Assembly: GCF_038502225.1 (NCBI RefSeq)
Contig: NC_091298.1
Span: 45,696,234-45,760,233, forward strand
Origin: Cherax quadricarinatus
Taxonomy: Eukaryota; Arthropoda; Malacostraca; Decapoda; Parastacidae
Direction: 5' to 3'
Length of the DNA: 64,000 nt
Each line of letters opens with the position of its first letter. The stretch's first letter is position 1. Under the pieces are notes generated by a model that had not been told where the DNA came from, did no database searches, and worked only from the letters and a program-made list of their open reading frames with translations. The position numbers and the translations under genes were made by a program. Below are positions 42,041-52,592 of this stretch, in pieces.

Positions 42041-45000
42041 CATACACTGCCTCCACCCTCCTCCATACTGCCTCCACCCTCCTCCATACTGCCTCCACCC
42101 TCCTCCATACTGCCTCCACCCTCCTCCATACTGCCTCCACCCTCCTCCATACTGCCTCCACCCTCCTCCATACTGCCTCCACCCTCCTCCATACTGCCTC
42201 CACCCTCCTCCATACTGCTTCCACCCTCCTCCATACTGCCTCCACCCTCCTCCATACTGCCTCCACCCTCCTCCATACTGCCTCCACCCTCCTCCATACT
42301 GCCTCCACCCTCCTCCATACTGCCTCCACCCTCCTCCATACTGCCTCCACCCTCCTCCATACTGCCTCCACCCTCCTCCATACTGCCTCCACCCTCCTCC
42401 ATACTGCCTCCACCCTCCTCCATACTGCCTCCACCCTCCTCCATACTGCTTCCACCCTCCTCCATACTGCCTCCACCCTCCTCCATACTGCCTCCACCCT
42501 CCTCCATACTGCCTCCACCCTCCTCCATACTGCCTCCACCCTCCTCCATACTGCCTCCACCCTCCTCCATACTGCCTCCACCCTCCTCCATACTGCCTCC
42601 ACCCTCCTCCATACTGCCTCCACCCTCCTCCATACTGCCTCCACCCTCCTCTGTACTGCCTCCACCCTCCTCCGTACTGCCTCCACCCTCCTCCTTACTG
42701 CCTCCACCCTCCTCCATACTGCCTCCACCCTCCTCCATACTGCCTCCACCCTCCTCCATACTGCCTCCACCCTCCTCCATACTGCCTCCACCCTCCTCCA
42801 TACTGCCTCCACCCTCCTCCATACTGCCTCCACCCTCCTCCATACTGCCTCCACCCTCCTCCATACTGCCTCCACCCTCCTCCATACTGCCTCCACCCTC
42901 CTCCATACTGCCTCCACCCTCCTCCATACTGCCTCCACCCTCCTCCATACTGCCTCCAAACTCCCTCCACCCTCCTCCATACTGACACCACCCTCCTCCA
43001 TACTGCCTCCACCCTCCTCCATCCTGCCTCCACCCTCCTCCATACTGCCTCCACCCTCCTCCATACTGCCTCCACCCTCCTCCATACTGCCTCCACCCTC
43101 CTCCATACTGCCTCCACCCTCCTCCATACTGCCTCCACCCTCCTCCATACTGCCTCCACCCTCCTCCATACTGCCTCCACCCTCCTCCATACTGCCTCCA
43201 CCCTCCTCCATACTGCCTCCACCCTCCTCCATACTGCCTCCACCCTCCTCCATACTGCCTCCACCCTCCTCCATACTGCCTCCACCCTCCTCCATACTGC
43301 CTCCACCCTCCTCCATACTGCCTCCACCCTCCTCCATACTGCCTCCACCCTCCTCCATACTGCCTCCACCCTCCTCCATACTGCCTCCACCCTCCTCCAT
43401 ACTGCCTCCACCCTCCTCCATACTGCCTCCACCCTCCTCCATACTGCCTCCACCCTCCTCCATACTGCCTCCACCCTCCTCCATACTGCCTCCACCCTCC
43501 TCCATACTGCCTCCACCCTCCTCCATACTGCCTCCACCCTCCTCCATACTGCCTCCACCCTCCTCCATACTGCCTCCACCCTCCTCCATACTGCCTCCAC
43601 CCTCCTCCATACTGCCTCCACCCTCCTCCATACTGCCTCCACCCTCCTCCATACTGCCTCCACCCTCCTCCATACTGCCTCCACCCTCCTCCATACTGCC
43701 TCCACCCTCCTCCATACTGCCTCCACCCTCCTCCATACTGCCTCCACCCTCCTCCATACTGCCTCCACCCTCCTCCATACTGCCTCCACCCTCCTCCATA
43801 CTGCCTCCACCCTCCTCCATACTGCCTCCACCCTCCTCCATACTGCCTCCACCCTCCTCCATACTGCCTCCACCCTCCTCCATACTGCCTCCACCCTCCT
43901 CCATACTGCCTCCACCCTCCTCCATACTGCCTCCACCCTCCTCCATACTGCCTCCACCCTCCTCCATACTGCCTCCACCCTCCTCCATACTGCCTCCACC
44001 CTCCTCCATACTGCCTCCACCCTCCTCCATACTGCCTCCACCCTCCATACTGCCTCCACCCTCCTCCATACTGCCTCCACCCTCCTCCATACTGCCTCCC
44101 CCCTCCTCCCTCCTCCACCCTCCTCCATACTGCCTCCACCCTCCTCCATACTGCCTCCACCCTCCTCCATACTGCCTCCACCCTCCTCCATACTGCCTCC
44201 ACCCTCCTCCATACTGCCTCCACCCTCCTCCATACTGCCTCCACCCTCCTCCATACTGCCTCCACCCTCCTCCATACTGCCTCCACCCTCCTCCATACTG
44301 CCTCCACCCTCCTCCATACTGCCTCCACCCTCCTCCATACTGCCTCCACCCTCCTCCATACTGCCTCCACCCTCCTCCATACTGCCTCCACCCTCCTCCA
44401 TACTGCCTCCACCCTCCTCCATACTGCCTCCACCCTCCTCCATACTGCCTCCACCCTCCTCCATACTGCCTCCACCCTCCTCCATACTGCCTCCACCCTC
44501 CTCCATACTGCCTCCACCCTCCTCCATACTGCCTCCACCCTCCTCCATACTGCCTCCACCCTCCTCCATACTGCCTCCACCCTCCTCCATACTGCCTCCA
44601 CCCTCCTCCATACTGCCTCCACCCTCCTCCATACTGCCTCCACCCTCCATACTGCCTCCACCCTCCTCCATACTGCCACCACCCTCCTCCATACTGCCTC
44701 CACCCTCCTTCATACTGCCTCCACCCTCCTCCATACTGCCTCCACCCTCCTCCATACTGCCTCCACCCTCCTCCATACTGCCTCCACCCTCCTCCATACT
44801 GCCTCCACCCTCCTCCATACTGCCTCCACCCTCCTCCATACTGCCTCCACCCTCCTCCATACTGCCTCCACCCTCCTCCATACTGCCTCCACCCTCCTCC
44901 ATACTGCCTCCACCCTCCTCCATACTGCCTCCACCCTCCTCCATACTGCCACCACCCTCCTCCATACTGCCTCCAGCCTCCTCCATACTGCCTCCACCCT

Positions 45001-47103
45001 CCTCCATACTGCCTCCACCCTCCTTCATACTGCCTCCACCCTCCTCCATACTGCCTCCACCCTCCTCCATACTGCCTCCACCCTCCTCCATACTGCCTCC
45101 AGCCTCCTCCATACTGCCTCCACCCTCCTCCATACTGCCTCCACCCTCCTCCATACTGCCTCCACCCTCCTCCATACTGCCTCCACCCTCCTTCATACTG
45201 CCTCCACCCTCCTCCATACTGCCTCCACCCTCCTCCATACTGCCTCCACCCTCCTCCATACTGCCTCCACCCTCCTCCATACTGCCACCACCCTCCTCCA
45301 TACTGCCTCCAGCCTCCTCCATACTGCCTCCACCCTCCTCCATACTGCCTCCACCCTCCTCCATACTGCCTCCACCCTCCTCCATACTGCCTCCACCCTC
45401 CTCCATACTGCCTCCACCCTCCTCCATACTGCCACCACCCTCCTCCATACTGGCTCCAGCCTCCTCCATACTGCCTCCACCCTCCTCCATACTGCCTCCA
45501 CCCTCCTTCATACTGCCTCCACCCTCCTCCATACTGCCTCCACCCTCCTCCATACTGCCTCCACCCTCCTCCATACTGCCTCCACCCTCCTCCATACTGC
45601 CTCCACCCTCCTCCATACTGCCTCCACCCTCCTCCATACTGCCTCCACCCTCCTCCATACTGCCTCCACCCTCCTCCATACTGCCTCCACCCTCCTTCAT
45701 ACTGCCTCCACCCTCCTCCATACTGCCTCCACCCTCCTTCATACTGCCTCCACCCTCCTCCATACTGCCTCCACCCTCCTCCATACTGCCTCCACCCTCC
45801 TCCATACTGCCTCCACCCTCCTCCATACTGCCTCCACCCTCCTTCATACTGCCTCCACCCTCCTCCATACTGCCTCCACCCTCCTCCATACTGCATCCAC
45901 CCTCCTTCATACTGCCTCCACCCTCCTCCATACTGCCTCCACCCTCCATACTGCCTCCACCCTCCTCCATACTGCCACCACCCTCCTCCATACTGCCTCC
46001 ACCCTCCTTCATACTGCCTCCACCCTCCTCCATACTGCCTCCACCCTCCTCCATACTGCCTCAACCCTCCTTCATACTGCCTCCACCCTCCTCCATACTG
46101 CCTCCACCCTCCTTCATATTGCCTCCACCCTCCTCCATACTGCCTCCTCCATACTGCCTCCTCCATACTGCCTCCACCATACTGCCTCCTCCATACTGCC
46201 TCCACCATACTGCCTCCTCCATACTGCCTCCTCCATACTGCCTCCACCCTCCTCCATACTGCCTCCACCCTCCTCCATACTGCCTCCACCCTCCTCCATA
46301 CTGCCTCCACCCTCCTCTATACTGCCTCCACCCTCCTCCATATTGCCTCTTCCATACTGCCTCCATCTGCCTCCATATTGCCTCCTCCATACTGCCTCCA
46401 CCCTCCTGCATATTGCCTCCATCTGCCTCCATATTGCCTCCTCCATACTGCCTCCACCCTCCTCCATACTGCCTCCACCCTCCTCCATACTGCCTCCACC
46501 CTCCTCCACACTGCCTCCACCCTCCTCCATACTGCCTCCACCCTCCTCCATACTGCCTCCACCCTCCTGCATACTGCCTCCACCCTCCTCCATACTGCCT
46601 CCTCCATACTGCCTCCTCCATACTGCCTCCACCATACTGCCTCCTCCATACTGCCTCCTCCATACTGCCTCCACCCTCCTCCATACTGCCTCCACCCTCC
46701 TCCATACTGCCTCCACCCTCCTCCATACTGCCTCCACCCTCCTCCATACTGCCTCCACCCTCCTCCATACTGCCTCCACCCTCCTCTATACTGCCTCCAC
46801 CCTCCTCCATATTACCTCCACCCTCCTCCATACTGCCTCCATCCGCCTCCATATTGCCTCCTCCATACTGCCTCCACCCTCCTCCATACTGCCTCCATCC
46901 ACCTCCATATTGCCTCCTCCATACTGCCTCCACCCTCCATACTGCCTCCAGCCTCCTCCATACTGCCTCCACCCTCCTCCATACTGCCTCCACCCTCCTC
47001 CATACTGCCTCCACCCTCCTCCATACTGCCTCCACCCTCCTCCATACTGCCTCCACCCTCCTCCATACTGCCTCCACCCTCCTCCATACTGCCTCCATAC
47101 TGC
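42041..47103. repeat. 5-kb satellite-like array of a 21-bp unit
   Basis: About 240 tandem copies of a 21-base unit (first full copies from 42048: CTCCACCCTCCTCCATACTG plus C). Composition per unit is 12 C, 5 T, 3 A, 1 G, so one strand is 81% pyrimidine. From about 42041 to 46135 the array is very homogeneous, with single-base variants (CTT for CTC, GCCACC for GCCTCC) that recur in the same order near 44660-45500, a sign of higher-order duplication. From 46136 to 47103 shorter 15-base derivatives interrupt the register. Frames of more than 1,000 codons exist on both strands only because the unit is divisible by three and free of stops. Confidence 0.95.
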
Positions 47104-47298
47104 AATAACTTTAAAACACTTGAAATTTTGGAAAGTTTCCAGACATAATAGATGTGCTCATGAAAAATATAAACAAACCGGGTGGGGCGCGCCGTATTTG
47201 AAAGACCACTTGCCGTATAGCAAATTTTGGTCATAATTTGAAATCGCCATATTATTGGAACGCCGTTAGGCAAAACGCCGTAAAGCGGGGCCCTACTG
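47104..47298. mobile_element. Right end of a GGGCC-type Tigger-like element
   Basis: AATAACTTTAAAACACTTGA, then AATTTTGGTCATAATTTGAA and AAAGCGGGGCCCTACTG followed by TA, is closely similar to 7086-7301. The left end of this copy is missing; the satellite array abuts it. Confidence 0.75.
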
Positions 47299-47536
47299 TA
47301 TATAGTGAGTTACTGGTAGACCTAGGACTACTGTATATTGTGAGTTGCTGGTAGACCTAGGACTACTGTATATTGTGAGTTGCTGGTAGACCTAGGACTA
47401 CTGTATATTGTGAGTTACTGGTAGACCTAGGACTACTGTATATTGTGAGTTACTGTAGACCTAGGACTACTGTATATTGTGAGTTACTGGTAGACCTAGG
47501 ACTACTGTATATTGTGAGTTACTGGTAGACCTAGGA
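47293..47536. repeat. 35-bp tandem repeat containing a transposon end
   Basis: Seven copies of a unit that starts CTACTGTATATTGTGAGTTA and continues CTGGTAGACCTAGGA. The first CTACTG is the last six bases of the transposon ending at 47298, so the unit joins a transposon terminus to flanking DNA. A further copy lies beyond the Penelope-like pair at 63213-63240. Confidence 0.85.
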
Positions 47537-47546
47537 CTACTGTATA

Positions 47547-47875
47547 CACCTACCATCCGACTTACGACTTGCTCGACTTGCGACCACTCGACTTACGACC
47601 GTGTTTTTTATGCCAAATTTCTGGGAAATAAACAACTATTTGTGTTGTACAAAGTGTTTATCCTAAACCTTGCAGTATAAAATACAGTACTAACAGCATA
47701 AAAAGTAAAGTAAAACACGAAATACCAAAATAAAACAATAAAATAAAGTCATTACAAAAATGTTTTGTTGATATTCAGTAGTAAAGTTCGACTTACGACC
47801 ATTTCGACTTACGACCATTTCAACTTACGACCGGTTTCTCGGAACCGAACTCGATCCTAAGTCGGATGGTAGGTG
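47547..47875. mobile_element. 329-bp TA-flanked MITE
   Basis: The ends CACCTACCATCCGACTTACG and (reverse) CACCTACCATCCGACTTAGG are flanked by TA (47545-47546, 47876-47877). CGACTTACGACC is repeated several times near both ends. It sits in the last partial 35-bp unit, next to the Penelope-like pair. Non-coding. Confidence 0.85.
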
Positions 47876-47883
47876 TATAGTGA

Positions 47884-49272
47884 CTTGGAAATAATTGGTA
47901 TAAAATACCGACACAATGAAAATATAAACACATATGCAATATAATGTGATCCTTTATTAACAACGTTTTGCCCACACAGTCGGCTTTTACAAGTCACAAA
48001 CAGATCTACCTGGGGTGGAACGTATGCGAGTATTTATAGTCAGTTTGAGAATGCTGGGTCAGGTGGAGAATGCTGCATCACTGCGACCACTGGCCAGGCT
48101 GCAACAGCGACCACTCGCCAGGCTGCAGCAGCAACCACTGGCCAGGATGCAGCAGCGATCACTGGCCAGGCTGCAGCAGCGACCACTGGCCAGGCTTCAG
48201 CAGCTGATCTACCAAGTGGGGTTATAGAGTCTAAAATCTTGGGTAGCTTGGAAGAGAGATTGTATAAGTATATGAGTAGACCTTCTGCAGTGTTCCTCCA
48301 TTCCTATGTTCTTATGTGGGATAGCGATGAAGAAGTTTCTTGACAAGTGGTTCAGCTATATTATAGAAGCCATGGTTCTAGTTGAAGTTGTTGGATATAG
48401 AGATAAGCGATGATTCCAGGATTCTTTGGTATTGAGTGTTGTCTTGTCTGGTGATAAGTTTTGAGTTTCTGTAGTTGAATAAATGGTTGTGTGAATTATG
48501 GTGTTGTACACAGGCATTCCTTGGATCATCAGACCTGCTTGCGTATTGGTGTTCTGAAATATGTGTTTGGAGGTCTCTTGATGTTTCGCCCATGTATAAT
48601 TTGCTGCAGTCATTACAAGGGATTATGTATACCCCTGCAGAGGATGGAAACTTGTCCTGTCTATTACTGGTAATGTCCTTGGTGGTGGTGGATGTGGAGG
48701 TTGATACCTGGAATGAGGTATTGGAAAAGATGTTGGAAACATGTTTGGTAATGGAGTTGGTGGGGAGGATTATGTATCTCTTTTCGGCAGTGTCTTCTCT
48801 GGGTGTGTTAAAGATGTTTAATGCCCGTCGTCTGCAGTCTCTGATGAAGTGACGAGGATAGTGAGGGTTGGAAAATACTTGTTCAATTATAGTGCATTCT
48901 TCCTCAAGGAACTCATTCCTGCACATTCTGAGTGCACGCAGGAAAAAACCTATAATTACACCACGTTTAGTTTTGGTGTCATGGTGAGAGTAGAAGTGGA
49001 GAAGATCATTTTGGTTGGTGGGTTTTCGATAGACTTTCAAACGAAGTTCATGGTCAACTTTGCAAAGAAGAACATCAAGGAAAGGAAGAGTTTTGTCGAC
49101 TTCTTCTTCAAGTGTGAACTGTATTGAGGGCTTGACCTGGTTGAGCTTGTCTTGGAGAGCTTGAACGTTGAAGCGTCTGGGAGTTATGAGGAGAATGTCA
49201 TCAACATAACGGAGCCAGGTGACAGACGAAGGAATAATGGTGGAAAAACGCTCGGCTTCCAGATGTTCCATG
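47884..49272 (-). pseudogene. Penelope-like copy 1, 3' half: RT palm and GIY-YIG endonuclease
   Basis: The open minus-strand frame 49271-48378 encodes MEHLEAERFSTIIPSSVTWL, RYVDDILLITPRR (YVDD active site), the FTLEEEVDKTLPFLDVLLCK region and the thumb. It ends with the endonuclease AGVYIIPCNDCSKLYMGET, followed by SRDLQTHISEHQYASRSDDP and the Asn/Glu-containing tail (ILESSLIS). GIY-YIG plus this RT is diagnostic for Penelope-like elements. The 3' region contains a 24-bp minisatellite (48078-48200) and a decayed hammerhead (GGCAAAAC in place of GGCGAAAC, near 47950-47990). The other parts of this copy are at 51645-51950 and 60380-60697. Confidence 0.85.
48078..48200. repeat. 24-bp minisatellite in the Penelope-like 3' region
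   Basis: About five copies of CTGCAGCAGCGACCACTGGC plus CAGG. The + strand copy 2 has no such array at the matching place (63050-63090), so it expanded in copy 1 only. Confidence 0.85.
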
Positions 49273-49274
49273 TA

Positions 49275-51644
49275 CAGTGGACCCCCGGTTCACGATGCTA
49301 TTGGTATCTGATAAATCCGGTAATCGATGCATTATATTGCAGAAAATTTGCCTCGCTTCCCTATACAAAACCTGGTATGCGATGTGGTTCGTACGAGACG
49401 TGTCCATGTGTGGCCTGAACTGCCCCGTGTGTGCCAGTGTTTACAAGCCAGCCAGTGTGCGCGCATCTAAGGATACATTCGGTACATTCCATATTATCCA
49501 TATTATCACTGTTTTTGGTGCCTGTTTTTGCAAAATAAGTCACCATGGGCCCCAAGAAAGCTCCCAGTGCCAACCCTTCGAGACCAAGGGTGCTAATGAC
49601 TGTTGAAATGAAGAAAGAGATAATTGCAAAGTACGAAAGTGGAGTGCGTGTGTCGGAGCTGGTCAGGTTGTATAGTAAACCCCAATCAACCATCTCTACT
49701 ATAGTGAGCAAGAAAACGGCAATCAAGGAAGCTGTTCTTGCAAAAGGTGCAACTGTGATTACGAAACAGCGACCGCAAGTGTTAGAAAATGTTGAGAGAC
49801 TGTTATTGGTGTGGATAAATGAAAAACAGATAGCAGGAGATAGCATCTCTCAAGCGATCATTTGTGAAAAGGCTAGGCAGTTGCATGACGATTTGGTAAA
49901 AAAAATGCCTGCAACTAGTGGTGATGTGAGTGAATTTAAGGCCAGCAAAGGTTGGTTTGAAAGATTTAAGAATCGTAGTGGTATACATAGTGTGATTAGG
50001 CATGGTGAGGCTGCCAGTTCAGACCACAAAGCGGCTGAAAAATATGTGCATGAATTCAAGGAGTACATAGAGGCTGAAGGATTGAAACCTGAACAAGTGT
50101 TTAATTGTGACGAAACAGGCCTGTTTTGGAAGAAATTACCAAGCAGGACCTACATTACTCAGGAGGAAAAGGCACTCCCAGGACATAAGCCTATGAAAGA
50201 CAGGCTTACTCTGTTGATGTGTTCCAATGCTAGTGGTGATTGCAAAGTGAAGCCTTTATTGGTGTATCACTCAGAAACTCCCAGAGCGTTCAGGCAAAAG
50301 AATATCCTCAAGGCTAATTTGTGTGTGCTGTGGAGGGCAAACAGTAAGGCATGGGTCACTAGGGACTTTTTCTATGACTGGTTACACCATGCATTTGCCC
50401 CCAGTGTGAAAAATTACCTAATTGAAAAGGAATTAGACCTTAAGTGCCTCCTGGTATTAGACAATGCCCCTGGTCATCTTACAGACTTGTCAGAGCGACT
50501 TTGTGGGGACATGAGCTTCATTAAAGTCAAGTTTTTGCCTCCTAATACCACTCCTCTCCTGCAGCCTATGGACCAGCAGGTCATTTCCAACTTCAAGAAA
50601 CTGTACACAAAAGCTATGTTTGAAAGGTGCTTTGAAGTGACCCCAGACACTCAATTGACTCTAAAGGAGTTTTGGAAGGATCACTTTACTATCCTCATTT
50701 GTGTAAAACTTATAGGTAAGGCTTGGGAGGGAGTGACTAAGAGGACCTTGAACTCTGCCTGGAAAAGACTGTGGCCAGAATGTGTAGACAAAAGGGATTT
50801 CGAAGGGTTTGAGGCTAACCCTGAGAAGCCTATGCCAGTTGAGGAATCCATTGTGGCATTGGGGAAGTCCTTGGGGTTGGAGGTTAGTGGGGAGGATGTG
50901 GAAGAGTTGGTGGAGGAGGACAGTGAAGAACTAACCACTGATGAGCTGCTAGATCAACTTCAACAGCAAGAGGCCAAACCTGAGGAAATTGCTTCGGAGG
51001 AGGGGAGAGAGAAATTGAAGAAGTTGCCTACTTCAAAGATTAAGGAAATGTGTGCGAAGTGGCTTGAAGTGCAAACCTTCATGGATGAAAATCACCCTCA
51101 GTCAGCTATTGCAAACCATGCTGGTGACTATTACACTGACAGTGTTGTGAACCACTTTAGGAAAGTCATAAAGGAACGAGAGGTACAGGCCTCTATGGAC
51201 AGATATGTTGTGCGACAGAGGTCCAGTGACTCTCAACCTGGTCCTAGCAGCATTAAAAGAAGAAGGGAAGTAACCCCGGAAAAGGACTTGCTACCTCGAG
51301 TTCTAATGGAGGGGGATTCCCCTTCTAAATGCTAACACCATCCACACTCTCCCCTCCTCCCATCCCATCAATCATCACCAGATATTCATTAAAGTTAAGT
51401 GTCAATTATTCTTTCGTTATTTATTGTTATTTATTGTTATTGTTGTTATTGTAATTACTATTCTATTGCATTAAACTTAATATTTCATGTGGTAAAAGTT
51501 TTTTTTTTCATACTTTTGGGTGTCTTGCACGGATTAATTTGATTTCCATTATTTCTTATGGGGAAAATTGATTCGCTTTCCGATATTTTTGGTTTACGAT
51601 GAGCTCTCAGGAACGGATTAGTATCGTGAATCGGGGGTCCACTG
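49275..51644 (+). mobile_element. Complete Tigger-like DNA transposon with intact gene
   Basis: The left end CAGTGGACCCCCGGTTCACG and the reversed right end CAGTGGACCCCCGATTCACG agree at 19 of 20 positions and stay similar to about base 28. TA is duplicated at 49273-49274 and 51645-51646. Removing it rejoins the Penelope-like codons for NLY-MEHLEAE. Length is 2370 bp. This is the only element in the window with both good ends and an unbroken gene. Confidence 0.93.
49545..51335 (+). CDS. Tigger/pogo-like transposase, uninterrupted
   Basis: 596 residues with no stop or frame break. The start MGPKKAPSANPSRPR matches the starts of copies 2 and 3. A helix-turn-helix lies at about 20-75 (YESGVRVSELVRLYSKPQST), followed by a CENP-B-type second DNA-binding half to about 160 (FKASKGWFERFKNRSGIHSV). 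The DDE-superfamily domain has aspartates at 189 (NCDETGLFW), 306 (LVLDNAPGH) and 343 (TPLLQPMDQQ), a DDD set as usual for Tigger. An acidic linker (about 455-490) and a basic nuclear-localisation-like KRRREV stretch follow near the C-terminus. The protein would bind the terminal repeats and cut and paste the element into TA sites. It lies 270 bases inside the left end. A domesticated host gene is unlikely because ends and duplication are present. Confidence 0.92.
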   Translation: MGPKKAPSANPSRPRVLMTVEMKKEIIAKYESGVRVSELVRLYSKPQSTISTIVSKKTAIKEAVLAKGATVITKQRPQVLENVERLLLVWINEKQIAGDSISQAIICEKARQLHDDLVKKMPATSGDVSEFKASKGWFERFKNRSGIHSVIRHGEAASSDHKAAEKYVHEFKEYIEAEGLKPEQVFNCDETGLFWKKLPSRTYITQEEKALPGHKPMKDRLTLLMCSNASGDCKVKPLLVYHSETPRAFRQKNILKANLCVLWRANSKAWVTRDFFYDWLHHAFAPSVKNYLIEKELDLKCLLVLDNAPGHLTDLSERLCGDMSFIKVKFLPPNTTPLLQPMDQQVISNFKKLYTKAMFERCFEVTPDTQLTLKEFWKDHFTILICVKLIGKAWEGVTKRTLNSAWKRLWPECVDKRDFEGFEANPEKPMPVEESIVALGKSLGLEVSGEDVEELVEEDSEELTTDELLDQLQQQEAKPEEIASEEGREKLKKLPTSKIKEMCAKWLEVQTFMDENHPQSAIANHAGDYYTDSVVNHFRKVIKEREVQASMDRYVVRQRSSDSQPGPSSIKRRREVTPEKDLLPRVLMEGDSPSKC

Positions 51645-51646
51645 TA

Positions 51647-51950
51647 TAGGTTCGTCAGGATGGCACTGAGTGGCAAACCCATGGGTAGTCCAAAAGTCTG
51701 CTGAAAGAGGTGATTTTTGAAAGAGAAACACGTAAAACCAACACAGTTCAACAAGGTCGATGAAACTGCTGGCTGGAATAGGAAGATCAAGTGAATCATC
51801 AATTTTCCTGCACAAGAGATCGATGGCTTGTGTAGTAGGTACTTTGGTGAATAGGGAAGTTACGTCAAGGCTGGAAAGTTTCTTGTTCCTGATGTTGATG
51901 TTGCGAATGCGATTGAGAAGATCACCCGAGTGTTTGAGATGTGCTGGACT
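51647..51950 (-). pseudogene. Penelope-like copy 1, middle RT segment
   Basis: The minus-strand text encodes KIDDSLDLPIPASSFIDLVE and, with a frameshift, QQTFGLPMGLPLSAILTNLY, the RT box before the active site. It abuts the Tigger insert at 51646 and the LINE insert at 51950/51951. Confidence 0.82.
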
Positions 51951-52302
51951 CCTACATCTTTATAGTTCCCTGCCCCTACAACAGCTCCTATTATGGCCTA
52001 ACCGCTGGTACTGCTGCATTGACCCACATGGAACCAAAACAACCAAAATAAAGCTGCTAAATATGTAAAAAGCTGACCCAACACGACTAATCGAGGACTG
52101 CCCGGCATACCAAACACCACCCTGCTGCCAGACGAAATCCCAGCCAAGCATCAGTTATCACTACAATAACTCCATATCAACTCCACTAGTGTTCTCATAG
52201 GATACAAGAATAGAAAAAGCAACACCAAGACAGACATGAAACCTAGAAAACTGTTACCCATAATGTCTGCCCTGAAAGACACCAGTGAATCTTCCACCCC
52301 CT

Positions 52303-52592
52303 CATCCCCGGCCAGACCAACACAACAGCAACAATGGCGGACGACTCCTAAACCTTCTCCGGATTCTCTCAACATTCATCCTCATCCATGACTCGCACCC
52401 AGGCTGACTTGTCTACAACTATGGATAACATCAGAAACCTCTTCACCGCAAACGGCAACATAGATTACAACTCGTCAACACCCAAAGGTAAAGCCCAGGA
52501 ATTCAGTCCTCAAGAACTACCTGACTCCATGGATAACATTCTACAGGACAATAGTAAAATAGTATGCTATTAAAGACCTTGAATGTCATCTT
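52303..52592 (+). repeat. 290-bp direct repeat, left copy
   Basis: It starts CATCCCCGGCCAGACCAACA and ends GACCTTGAATGTCATCTT. By eye it is identical to 55858-56147, and the 61-residue frame it contains (MTRTQADLSTTMDNIRNLFT onward) is the same in both. It lies immediately before the poly(T) start of the RTE insertion. Confidence 0.93.

Noticed and set aside
42018..47148. Frames of up to about 1,700 codons on both strands rich in Pro/Leu/His or Trp/Arg/Gly
   Set aside because: All are translations of a stop-free 21-bp repeat; frames on opposite strands cannot all be genes, and no start context, splice site or non-repetitive domain supports them.
49545..51335. Transposase frame as a domesticated host gene of the JRK/TIGD type
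   Set aside because: Paired terminal repeats and a TA duplication surround it and it interrupts another element, so it is a transposon gene.
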